A stretch of DNA of 64,000 nt, from NCBI RefSeq assembly GCF_000011005.1, contig NC_013665.1:806001-870000 (forward strand), given 5' to 3'. The notes under the pieces were generated by a model. It made no database searches. It was not told the DNA's origin and worked only from the letters and a program-made list of their open reading frames with translations. Below, one piece after another: positions 8,044 through 15,587 of the stretch. Made by a program: the position numbers and the translations under genes. The stretch is from Methanocella paludicola SANAE. Lineage in GTDB: Archaea > Halobacteriota > Methanocellia > Methanocellales > Methanocellaceae. How positions within the stretch are numbered: the stretch's first letter is position 1; each line of letters opens with the position of its first letter.

Positions 8044-8922
8044 CTAGGGGGCGCTCTCGGCCCCCGGCCGGGCCATGCACAGGCTTTCCTTATACTCGCA
8101 GTAGTTGCACTTCCACTTCTCCCGGAACCCGGCACGGGCGGCCTTGCGCTGCCCTTCCCAGAACTGGCCGGCGTGCGCAAGCTTGTGCGTTAAAAACCTA
8201 GAGTCGTACAGGATGGCCTTATCGCCGATGTGATCTCCCCTTTCCTGGTGGATGTACCGCACGATGAGGAAGTCCGAGAGCTGCGGGAGCGATGTGAATT
8301 GTTCGAACACTTCCCGGGCAAGGCGGGCAACTGAGCCGTCCTCGACGGCCATCCCTTCTGATCCGAGCTGCCCTCGCAGCTCATCGCTGATGGCGCCTCC
8401 CTCCTTCAGCCCTGTGTCCGCTATAAAGTCCTCGTACGTGTAATCGCCATTACGCACGTCCTCAAGCAGCTTGCGGTAGAGCATGACCTGGATCTCGGTG
8501 GGCTTGACCGAAGGCGGAGGCGGCAGGGTCGGCCTGAGCCGGGTCTTATGGTCGAGAATGACAACGTGGCCATCCTTGAGCGAAAGCTCGTCGATGATCC
8601 CGGCGATGGGGAACCCGGCCGCACGGCCGAACACGTACAGCTCGCGAGTTATTCCTTCGCTCATAAGCTGCTCAAGCCCATTACGGATGTTCAACAGTAA
8701 AACGTAGGCAGCGTCGTCGGCAGTAAGCGTCGCGACCTCCGTCTCACGCATAAGCTCAAGTAAATACTCCTTATGGATCTCCTGGCCGGCCAGAGTAGCC
8801 GCCGTATCCTCACGAGGGCACTCCAGCGAAAGCTCAACCTGACGCTCACACCAGAATTGCTGCGAGACATGAGTCACGTTCAAGTGAGTAAGGCCGTATT
8901 TCTCTAAAATGGACCCCCGCAT
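8044..8922 (-). CDS. Exonuclease V-like / PD-(D/E)XK nuclease with Fe-S cysteines
   Basis: The product has 292 residues and resembles the Exo5/Dem1 and Cas4-RecB group. One Cys near the N-terminus (QQFWCERQVELS, about 25) and three at the C-terminus (WKCNYCEYKESLC) form the four-cysteine set that holds a 4Fe-4S cluster in this family. Between them lie GQEIHKEY (the family His), the nuclease motif II Asp in IAGIIDELS, and motif III DHKTRLRP (D-x-K), followed by a Gln-containing helix (TEIQVMLYRKLL). No CRISPR array or other cas gene is nearby, so it is better read as a repair nuclease acting on single-stranded DNA ends than as Cas4. Confidence 0.82.
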   Translation of the reverse strand: MRGSILEKYGLTHLNVTHVSQQFWCERQVELSLECPREDTAATLAGQEIHKEYLLELMRETEVATLTADDAAYVLLLNIRNGLEQLMSEGITRELYVFGRAAGFPIAGIIDELSLKDGHVVILDHKTRLRPTLPPPPSVKPTEIQVMLYRKLLEDVRNGDYTYEDFIADTGLKEGGAISDELRGQLGSEGMAVEDGSVARLAREVFEQFTSLPQLSDFLIVRYIHQERGDHIGDKAILYDSRFLTHKLAHAGQFWEGQRKAARAGFREKWKCNYCEYKESLCMARPGAESAP

Positions 8923-8957
8923 AGAAGGAAAATAAAGGGTTAAAGATAAAAATACTT

Positions 8958-9458
8958 TCAGTTTTTTATCACTACGCGGGAAGGCGTATACTTGAAGACC
9001 TCGCCTTTCCGGCCTTCGGCCTCGGCACGCGGAGCGGCGGGAGCCGACCTGTACTTGATGACCTCATCTTCCCTTTTATCGCTATACTTGATGACCTCGG
9101 GCCCGCGAGTCTCATCCCGCAGCGGCTTCAGCGGCTTGTCCGAGTACTTGAAGCGCTCGCCGTCCGCCTTCTTCAAGTCATGGCGCACGACGATGACCCT
9201 GCTCGGGTCTACATCGGGCGGCAGTTGCACTACGGGCTTTATGATCTCTACCGGGTTTTCAACGGCCGGCTTTTCCACTGGCGGCAGAATAATGGCCGCC
9301 GGCGTTTCCTGCACGGGCATCGGCGCCATCGGGTCCGATAGCAGCAGGACCGGCTTTTTCACCGGCTCATCCTTCGGCTTCAGGAAGCCGCTATTTACGG
9401 GCGCTCTGGCCCGTTTTCTTCTGAAAATGCTGAATAATCTTTCGAACATTTTTTCCAT
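8958..9458 (-). CDS. Pro/Lys-rich protein with repeated KYS motifs
   Basis: The protein has about 166 residues and is not recognised. A basic N-terminus (MFERLFSIFRRKRARAP) precedes a Pro/Val-rich, probably disordered middle (PVVQLPPDVDP; PVENPVEIIKPV). The C-terminal third repeats a short unit four times at spacings of about 15-20 residues: RFKYSDK, VIKYSDK, VIKYRSA, VFKYTPS. Such repeats suggest a multivalent peptide-binding or assembly tail. ATGs at 9488, 9458 and 9449 are all possible starts. There is no Cys, membrane span or catalytic motif. Confidence 0.6.
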   Translation of the reverse strand: MEKMFERLFSIFRRKRARAPVNSGFLKPKDEPVKKPVLLLSDPMAPMPVQETPAAIILPPVEKPAVENPVEIIKPVVQLPPDVDPSRVIVVRHDLKKADGERFKYSDKPLKPLRDETRGPEVIKYSDKREDEVIKYRSAPAAPRAEAEGRKGEVFKYTPSRVVIKN

Positions 9459-9598
9459 CCCCGGGCCCCATATTGGGAGCCCTCCCATATAATATTATTT
9501 GTTCAACTTAATTAAAACTTGCTATGCCGGCGCTTGCTGCGAGGTCATTCTCAAGTGATAAAGACTCAGTTTAGCTTATGCTGTGAGCCTGTGGGCGC

Positions 9599-10106
9599 TG
9601 ATTTGTTTGGTCGGTATCTCGAACCTCTCCAAAGGAATTAAACCACGAATTTTTCTTTTAGATTTTACTCACGAAGCCTCGAATACTCTAGCTCACCGTC
9701 AACGCACGAACTCTCTAATACACAGGGCAGTGCTCTAAGCCTCTAACGCGCTAACCCGAAAAGAAGTCTCTAAGGCTCTAAATCACGTTCGAAACGCTAA
9801 ACGGTGGAGCACGAACACTCCAAGAGCCCGGTTGTTACCCCGCATTTTGGGTGTTTGAGTCGTTGGCGTTTTAGCCGAGCCTTAGAGAGTTAGTGCTATG
9901 TCGTTTAGCGTTTCGAACGTGCATTCGAGCCTTCGAGCCTTCTTTTCGGGTTTGAGGCTTCGGGCGTTCGTGCAATGCCCAGAGTATTAGAGAGTTCGTG
10001 CGTTGACGGTGTTTTAGAGGCTTAGAAGTTTAGTGAGTAAAAATTATAAAAAAAGATTTGGGCTTTATTTCTTTTGGAGAGGTTCGTGTTACCGACCGAA
10101 CTGATT
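9599..10106. repeat. Long palindromic repeat element, copy A
   Basis: This non-coding ~508-bp element fills the gap between gfcR and the KYS-repeat gene. Its ends are inverted (left TGATTTGTTTGGTCGGTATC; right complement AATCAGTTCGGTCGGTAA) and the whole element is an imperfect palindrome. For example, CACCGTCAACGCACGAACTC on the left mirrors a GAGTTCGTGCGTTGACGGTG on the right. The interior is built of recurring short words such as CTCTAA and CGAA. Two further copies lie at 11784-12262 (opposite orientation, judged by the asymmetric centre) and 49698-51494. No ORF of note is present. Confidence 0.88.
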
Positions 10107-10149
10107 GTAAATGGCTTCTCCAATAAATTATAAAAAAGTCAGTGGCTTT

Positions 10150-10773
10150 TTATCCGACGCGCCCGACACGAATAAGCGACCGGACGGGAACGGAATCGAC
10201 ACTCTCGATGCCCTTCTTATCGATGATGACCGCCACGACCACGGCCTCGCCGCCGCTGTCCTGGATGAGCTTGATGGTCTCCTCCGCCGTGCCCCCGGTG
10301 GTGATGACGTCGTCGATGATGGCACAGCGCTTACCCCGCACGTCAGAGTAATTCTCGCTGAGCGTGGCCTTCATCTCTTTTGCCTCTTTGCCCTCCTCAT
10401 AGCCATGCTTGCCCGGGTGGACGACGGCCAGGTCCACGCCGTACTGGTAGGCCACGATGTTCGCCAGCGGCACGCCGCTGAGGGCTACGCCCACCACGGC
10501 GTCCACGTTCGTGTCGAGCTCGTTAAGAGTCTCCTCCACCATATCGGCCATGCAGGTCGCGATGAGCATAAGCCTGCTCGAGCTCTTCCCGATCGAGCTC
10601 CAGTCCACGAAAATATCCTTCGGCGCCGGCACCCCGGTCTCCTTTCTGGCGCGGGTGAGAAGCCAGGTGGCCGTCTCCCGCGAGATGTTCAGCTCGTCGG
10701 CGATCTCGCCCGATCTCAGGCCGCGGTTCCTCAGCTCGATCGCCTTTTCAATAAGGTCGTTAACGTTTCTCAT
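10150..10773 (-). CDS. gfcR: GfcR-type PyrE-like transcriptional regulator
   Basis: The protein has 207 residues. An N-terminal helix-turn-helix (NRGLRSGEIADELNISRETA, about 15-35) is fused to a type I phosphoribosyltransferase domain with the PRPP-binding loop CAIIDDVITTGGTAEE (about 150-165). This combination defines the archaeal GfcR family, formerly annotated as orotate phosphoribosyltransferase-like; haloarchaeal GfcR regulates glycolytic genes. The PRPP loop is intact, so nucleotide binding is likely. Its start overlaps the end of nob1 by 14 bases, so the two are co-transcribed. Its stop lies about 44 bases from palindrome copy A. Confidence 0.9.
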   Translation of the reverse strand: MRNVNDLIEKAIELRNRGLRSGEIADELNISRETATWLLTRARKETGVPAPKDIFVDWSSIGKSSSRLMLIATCMADMVEETLNELDTNVDAVVGVALSGVPLANIVAYQYGVDLAVVHPGKHGYEEGKEAKEMKATLSENYSDVRGKRCAIIDDVITTGGTAEETIKLIQDSGGEAVVVAVIIDKKGIESVDSVPVRSLIRVGRVG

Positions 10774-11257
10774 CCTGCTTACCTCGTGCTTTTCTCAGCT
10801 TCAGGGGGGACCCGCAGACTTCGCACACGTCGCCCTCCTTGTATGTCCGGTTGCATCCCATGCACCGTTTTTCCCACACGATGTTATACTTTATCCGCTT
10901 TTGATGAAGGGGCATTATCGTCAGGCCCATTTTCCGGGCAACGTTCTGGACCGCGTAGTCGTCCGTCAGGATGGCCACGTCTTTCCCGGCGGCCCGCTCT
11001 TCGGCGGCCAGCGCCAGCAGGTCTATGTCCGACGGCGAGAGGCGCATGATATCCCCCGTCTTACCCGCCTCGATCCTGACCTCCCCGACCCACCGGGCTT
11101 CGGGCTCCCGGACGGATAGTCCTGCAAGCATTTCCCGCTTCAGGGCGGAGGATTCATCCTTTACCTCCGCGTAGACTTTGGGCGGGGTCAACATCTCTCC
11201 TCCGGGGAACATCCCGTATATGAAGGCGGAGGCATCCAGAACGTACGTTTGGGGCAT
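10760..11257 (-). CDS. nob1: rRNA maturation endonuclease Nob1
   Basis: The product has 165 residues: a PIN domain (YVLDASAFIYG at the N-terminus; SPSDIDLLALAAEE and AILTDDYAVQNVAR for the other acidic residues) followed by a zinc ribbon (CMGCNRTYKEGDVCEVCG, about 132-149). This is the archaeal Nob1 layout; Nob1 cleaves the 3' end of pre-16S rRNA during small-subunit maturation. All catalytic acidic positions and the four Zn cysteines are visible. It is the first gene of a nob1-gfcR pair and is divergent from a small unknown gene. Confidence 0.94.
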   Translation of the reverse strand: MPQTYVLDASAFIYGMFPGGEMLTPPKVYAEVKDESSALKREMLAGLSVREPEARWVGEVRIEAGKTGDIMRLSPSDIDLLALAAEERAAGKDVAILTDDYAVQNVARKMGLTIMPLHQKRIKYNIVWEKRCMGCNRTYKEGDVCEVCGSPLKLRKARGKQDEKR

Positions 11258-11458
11258 CAGTGGTCCATTAATTGCTTATAATATAAATAAGATTGACCAG
11301 CACATATTAAAACATATTTAAAGAGTCCTCCGATTTTTGCCCCGGCGCTCCGCATATTTTAAAAAATAGGGTGCGGTATGGCGGTTATTAAGCAAGGGTC
11401 ACATTCTTATATCATAAAGACATATACCACGAGAATGTCCCGCAAGAGGTTTTAAAAA

Positions 11459-11737
11459 ATGGAACCAGGCCTGATGCAGCCGCCCGAGAAGTACTATATC
11501 TTAACGCTTGAACAGTACCTGTCGCTCATCAAGGGCGAGAAGGTGCGTGATTGCTACAGCGCGCTGCAGTACCTGGCCATGAGCGAGCATTTCCGGGATA
11601 AGAAGATCGTTGTCCGGACTAATATCGCGGAGCTTATCCGTGAGCGGTACCACGTTTCTAAGCGTGCCTTCTACGCTGCCAACCGTTTTGTGGAGTTTAC
11701 GGCGCAGACTACGCTGGATGTTGACGGGCAGTCCTGA
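11459..11737 (+). CDS. Small protein of unknown function
   Basis: The protein has 92 residues and is not recognised. The central part is helical and basic (YYILTLEQYLSLIKGEKVRDCY; IAELIRERYHVSKRAFYAANRF), and the YHVSKRAFYAANRFVEF segment has the feel of a DNA-binding helix pair, but no family can be named. It starts at ATG 11459 behind an AT-rich promoter region (TCATAAAGACATATACC). It lies between nob1 and palindrome copy B. Confidence 0.6.
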   Translation: MEPGLMQPPEKYYILTLEQYLSLIKGEKVRDCYSALQYLAMSEHFRDKKIVVRTNIAELIRERYHVSKRAFYAANRFVEFTAQTTLDVDGQS

Positions 11738-11783
11738 ATCACCCACAATATTTCCATAAATTATGCCATGTTCCCTGTGACGT

Positions 11784-12262
11784 TGATTTGTTTGGTCGGT
11801 ATCACGAACCTCCCCAAATGAAATAAACCACTAATTCTTTTTTAGATTTTACTCACCAAGGCTCTAAGCCTCTAGCGCACCGTCAATGCCCGAACTCTCG
11901 AAGCCTCAAACCCGAAAAGAAGGCTCTAAAGCTCGAATGCACGTTCGAAACGCTAAACGACATAGCACTAACTCTCTAAGGCACGGCTAAAACGCCAACG
12001 GCCCGAACACCTAAAATGCGGGGGAACGACCGGGCTCTTGGAGTGTTCGTGCTCCAACGTTTAGCGTTTCAAACGTGATTTAGGGCTTTAGAGCATTCGT
12101 TTCGGGTTAGCGCGTTAGAGGCTTAGAGCACTGCCCTGTGTATTAGAGAGTTCGGGCATTGACGGTGAGCTAGAGTATTCGAGGCTTCGTGAGTAAAATC
12201 TAAAAGAAAAATTCGTGCTTTAATTCCTTTGGAGATGTTCGTGATACCGACCAAACAAATCA
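11784..12262. repeat. Long palindromic repeat element, copy B (inverted relative to A)
   Basis: This 479-bp element has nearly identical ends (TGATTTGTTTGGTCGGTATC at the left, its complement at the right) and lies between two convergent genes. Its asymmetric centre (GGGGGAACGACCGGGCTCTT) reads as the reverse complement of the centre of copies A and C (GAGCCCGGT(C/T)GTT), so B is inverted relative to A. Several inner blocks also match A in reverse complement, for instance the ACGTTTAGCGTTTCAAACGTG block. Non-coding. Confidence 0.88.
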
Positions 12263-12282
12263 CAGCCTGCAAGAACATCAAC

Positions 12283-12810
12283 TTATTCTTTACCCAGCGA
12301 CCGGGCAAAGTCAATCGACTTGCACATCTGCCCCGTATTTGTCTTAATAATGTCGACCCGTATCTCGCTCCCCTCGACATGCAGTATTGCAATAGTCGGG
12401 TCGGCCATGCGGGGGAAGATGGGGCTCCCCGGACAGAGTAAAAGCACGTCGGTCTGGTCTATGACCGGGCTATGGAGATGGCCATAGATGAGCACTTTAA
12501 CGCCCATCTCGAGCGCCAGGTAGCGCATATTGGTCACGTCGGTACCATAGCGACCTTTATGAATAACTCCGATCTTTACGCCTTCGGCGTCGAATATCAC
12601 GCTTTCGGGCAGCGTCGACTTAATAGAATCATCGTCGCTGTTGCCGTGAACGGCGACCAGGCGCTTCGAGCTGGCCTTAACGGCCTCGTACACTACCGGA
12701 GTAATGAAGTCGCCCGCGTGGACCACCAGGTCGGCGTCCTTGAGCATGTCCAGCAATTCCTGCGGCATCTTAGCGCGCAGGTGCGTATCCGAAAGTACGG
12801 CGATCTTCAT
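12283..12810 (-). CDS. YfcE/MJ0936-type metallophosphoesterase
   Basis: The product has 175 residues, the usual length for this calcineurin-like phosphodiesterase family. The metal-binding motifs are in order: AVLSDTHLR (4-12), VVHAGDF (about 30), VHGNSDDD (about 54-61), VIHKGRYG (about 85, with His) and IYGHLHSP (about 107-114). It is a cytoplasmic binuclear metal enzyme that hydrolyses phosphodiesters; the physiological substrate is not known. It converges on the small unknown gene at 11459, with palindrome copy B between them. Confidence 0.92.
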   Translation of the reverse strand: MKIAVLSDTHLRAKMPQELLDMLKDADLVVHAGDFITPVVYEAVKASSKRLVAVHGNSDDDSIKSTLPESVIFDAEGVKIGVIHKGRYGTDVTNMRYLALEMGVKVLIYGHLHSPVIDQTDVLLLCPGSPIFPRMADPTIAILHVEGSEIRVDIIKTNTGQMCKSIDFARSLGKE

Positions 12811-12877
12811 GAGCGGCCTCTAACGTTTATACAAGCACGTACAAGACTAATAAAGTTACGACCACGAAAAAAGTTGG

Positions 12878-13024
12878 TTATTCCATGTGCATCTTCGAGG
12901 ACGGGGCATGGCACTTGGGACACTGCTTGGGACAACACGAGCCATGATGAAGGAAAGCCTGGCAACCTGGCCTGCACAAGAATTTGTGCTCATAGCCGCA
13001 TACTTCGCATACCCATTTTGGCAT
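12878..13024 (-). CDS. 48-residue zinc-ribbon-like small protein
   Basis: A short reverse-strand ORF begins at ATG 13024 and ends at TAA 12880-12878. It encodes MPKWVCEVCGYEHKF followed by more Cys-rich sequence (CCPKQCPKCHAP). Eight cysteines and four histidines in 48 residues include CxxC pairs (CEVC, CPKC) as in rubredoxin-like or zinc-ribbon proteins. A TATA-like TCTATATA lies about 30 bases upstream, so the mRNA may have a very short leader. The Cys spacing is too regular for a chance ORF. It probably binds zinc or iron; its role is unknown. Confidence 0.72.
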   Translation of the reverse strand: MPKWVCEVCGYEHKFLCRPGCQAFLHHGSCCPKQCPKCHAPSSKMHME

Positions 13025-13173
13025 GATAGATACTTTACGCTCCTAGAATATATAGATTTTGTTCGCTAAAGTCCGAACAATATTCCCGGCGAGGGCTCAT
13101 TACTTTCGCCATGCCCATCTTACCTATAAATACGTCAAAACATATATCTGATGAAGAATAACGTTCTCCTGCC

Positions 13174-15354
13174 ATGCCGTCCGCCTATGAAAAATTTTTC
13201 CCGAAGCCGTCCTTTTATCCTAACCAGGAGGAGGCCATGGATAAGATCTATGGCGCCCTGTTAGCCGGCCGCCTGGTCCTTTTCGAGGGCGCGTGCGGTA
13301 CGGGGAAGACGCTGTCGGCGCTGGCGCCGTCGCTGGCCATCGGCCGGGAAAAAAATAAGAAGGTCATCATCGCCACGAACGTTCACCAGCAGATGGAGCA
13401 GTTCATCCAGGAGGCCCGCGAGATAAAAGCCATCGCGGACATCAAGGTGGCCGTGGTCAAGGGTAAGACGCACATGTGCCCCCTCGAAAAGGACTATGAC
13501 GAGTGTAATCTTTTGCGTGAGAATACGTTTGAGTTGCTGGAGCTTGAACGGGACATCGTGAAGCTGAAGCAGAAGGATGGCGAGGCGGCGAAGATGCGGG
13601 GCGACCCTGGCTACGCTGACCTCCGCCGGAGTATCGCGGGCGAGGTCATGGCGGGCCAGGACAAAATAGCATTATTAAAGAAGCGCTCGTGCCCGTACCT
13701 GATGGCCGTCATGAAAGAGGATAACACGAGCTTCCGCGACTGGCTCTTCAAGGGCGTACGCAGCCCCGAGGACATAACCGAAGAAGCCCTAAAAAAGAAG
13801 CAATGCGGCTACGAACTCCTTAAACGCAACCTCAAAGAGGCCGAGCTCATCATCTGTAATTATCACCATCTACTGGATCCTGATATCCGTATGCGCATGC
13901 TGACCTGGATGGGCTGCTCGCTGTCCGACGTTATCCTGATCTTCGACGAGGCCCACAACCTGGAGGCACAGGCGCGGTCGCATTCTTCCATCACGCTCTC
14001 CGAAAATATAGTTGAGCGAGCCCTGATGGAGGCCTCGTCCGTGAAAAGCCCGTCGAAGGAGGGCATAGAGTACTTCCTGATGCTCCTGCATAAGACGATC
14101 CGGGACGCCTACCAATCTAAAATCGGCTTCGGGGAGGCCATGACGTACTCGTGGTTCGACGTCACCATCCGCGACCCCCGGGGCACCGAGGACATGCTCT
14201 CCCAAAAAATAAAGGCCGAGATGCAGAAGCGGGGCATCGATATCATGACCGTGCTCGGCGACGCCATCGATATCGGGCTGGACATCGACGAGGCGTATCG
14301 GAACGAGTATAAGAATGGCAAGAGCGAAACCAAGAGGTCGTCGTCGCTGCTGGCCGTGGGCGTCTTCATGATGACCTACCTGAAGGAAGCCGGTAAAGTG
14401 GACTATTACCCCGTGCTTCAGGCCCGCCGGAGCCGGGACGGCATGATATACGGTCGTATCGAGCTCTTTAGCTGTATCCCGACGGATGTGACGAAGCCCA
14501 TCATGGAGGGCGCTTATTCCGTGGTGCTGATGTCGGCTACTTTGAAGCCCTTTGACATGGTGCGCTCCACTCTTGGTATACTGCGGGAAACTGCGGAGCT
14601 GAGCTATGGTACGACGTTCCCCCCGGAGCGCCGGAGAACATTAGCCGTTGATGTGCCTCCCCAGTTCGCGAAGAACCGCTATATGCCCGACATGGTCAAG
14701 TCTCTCACTCAGCTTCTTGAGGATGTCATTAACGGCTCGGACGGTAACGTTCTCATCTTCTTCCCGAGCGCTGCAGAGGCATCACGATATAGCAAACTTC
14801 TGAAGGTAGACGTGCCCGTCTTCGTAGACTTGGCGGGTGTGTCGGCGCAGGATACGAAGAACGAGTTCTTCAAGCACGGCGACGGGGGAGGGAAGGCCGT
14901 ACTTATCTCATACCTGTGGGGCACACTGACCGAGGGTGTGGACTACAAGTTCGACCGGTGCCGGACCGTGGTCATCGTGGGCGTCGGGTTCCCGTCGCTG
15001 AACGACCGCATGATGGCGGTACAGAACGCCTACGATACGAAGTTCGGGGTGAAAAAGGGGTGGGAGTACGGCGTGCTGTTCCCGACCATCCGGCGTATCA
15101 GGCAGGCGAATGGGCGCGTCGTGAGGTCGCCCGAGGATTATGGCCTGCGCATCCTGGCCGACCGGCGGTTCACTATGGAGTCGGTCAAGGACATGGCCCG
15201 GTACTCGATCTACATGCAGTTCCCCGAGGATGAGCGTAAAGAGTTCAAGGATATTAAGCCGGATAAAGTCAAGTTCTCAATGATGAACTTCTTCACGGAT
15301 ATTAAGCGGATGGATGAGATGCCCAAGAAGAAAAAGGGTCGCGGGCAGGGATAA
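13174..15354 (+). CDS. XPD/Rad3-family Fe-S DNA helicase
   Basis: The product has 726 residues and is a superfamily 2 helicase. The Q-motif region (FYPNQEEAMDKIYGAL) and Walker A (EGACGTGKTLSAL, about 38-50) are followed by a cysteine-bearing insertion (HMCPLEKDYDEC, KRSCPYLMAV, KKQCGYELL) that fits the 4Fe-4S domain of XPD, DinG and FancJ. The DEAH box is IFDEAHNLE (about 257). Motif III is VLMSATLKPF, and the C-terminal motor has VLIFFPSAAEASRY and the motif VI region RRIRQANGRVVRSPEDYG. It should unwind DNA 5'-3' in repair; archaeal XPD is monomeric. The C-terminus is a Lys-rich tail. Confidence 0.93.
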   Translation: MPSAYEKFFPKPSFYPNQEEAMDKIYGALLAGRLVLFEGACGTGKTLSALAPSLAIGREKNKKVIIATNVHQQMEQFIQEAREIKAIADIKVAVVKGKTHMCPLEKDYDECNLLRENTFELLELERDIVKLKQKDGEAAKMRGDPGYADLRRSIAGEVMAGQDKIALLKKRSCPYLMAVMKEDNTSFRDWLFKGVRSPEDITEEALKKKQCGYELLKRNLKEAELIICNYHHLLDPDIRMRMLTWMGCSLSDVILIFDEAHNLEAQARSHSSITLSENIVERALMEASSVKSPSKEGIEYFLMLLHKTIRDAYQSKIGFGEAMTYSWFDVTIRDPRGTEDMLSQKIKAEMQKRGIDIMTVLGDAIDIGLDIDEAYRNEYKNGKSETKRSSSLLAVGVFMMTYLKEAGKVDYYPVLQARRSRDGMIYGRIELFSCIPTDVTKPIMEGAYSVVLMSATLKPFDMVRSTLGILRETAELSYGTTFPPERRRTLAVDVPPQFAKNRYMPDMVKSLTQLLEDVINGSDGNVLIFFPSAAEASRYSKLLKVDVPVFVDLAGVSAQDTKNEFFKHGDGGGKAVLISYLWGTLTEGVDYKFDRCRTVVIVGVGFPSLNDRMMAVQNAYDTKFGVKKGWEYGVLFPTIRRIRQANGRVVRSPEDYGLRILADRRFTMESVKDMARYSIYMQFPEDERKEFKDIKPDKVKFSMMNFFTDIKRMDEMPKKKKGRGQG

Positions 15355-15469
15355 ATTTTACTTGCGAGTAACGTATAGACCATCCTGCATACGCCACACA
15401 TCGCAGTTACAAATATATACCCCTTCATATATCTAATACTCCAGCCAAAATTCAGACTATCATTTTAGC

Positions 15470-15573
15470 TAGTGTGAAACACCCCGAATGGGATGGCGCC
15501 AAAATACGGCGCGGCTACGCCTCGTTGGAGGCGAAATGCGGAGTGGTTCGTTGCAATACCACCCTTAACACTA
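15470..15573 (+). promoter_or_regulatory. Structured multi-hairpin leader of rps3ae
   Basis: Between the helicase and rps3ae the transcript can fold into a closed multi-branch structure. TAGTGT (15470-15475) pairs with ACACTA (15568-15573), enclosing CCC/GGG (15483-15492), GCGCC/GGCGC (15496-15512), CGCCTC/GAGGCG with a GTTG loop (15518-15533) and GTGGT/ACCAC (15543-15562). The Shine-Dalgarno (GAGGAG) follows immediately. This is what an autoregulatory ribosomal-protein leader or a small structured RNA would look like. The fold was worked out by eye. Confidence 0.45.
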
Positions 15574-15587
15574 CAGAGGAGATATAA

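Noticed and set aside
8044-8922. Cas4 as an identity for the Fe-S nuclease
   Set aside because: Longer than Cas4, arrangement of Cys fits Exo5, and no CRISPR components are in the window.
10111-11049. Plus-strand ORF of 312 codons over gfcR/nob1
   Set aside because: Opposite strand encodes GfcR and Nob1 with intact motifs; the plus-strand translation is low-complexity Arg/Pro-rich.
9599-12262. CRISPR array suspected from many short repeated words
   Set aside because: The CTCTAA/CGAA words are not separated by unique spacers of constant length; the regions are palindromic elements and no cas1/cas2 gene is near.
9599-12262. Composite transposon with A and B as ends carrying gfcR and nob1
   Set aside because: The enclosed genes are core archaeal genes and no transposase is present; each copy has its own complete pair of ends.
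15536-15570. tRNA-like T-arm (GTGGTTCGTTGCAATACCAC) before rps3ae
   Set aside because: Loop too long, no acceptor stem or anticodon arm around it; better explained as one hairpin of the leader.
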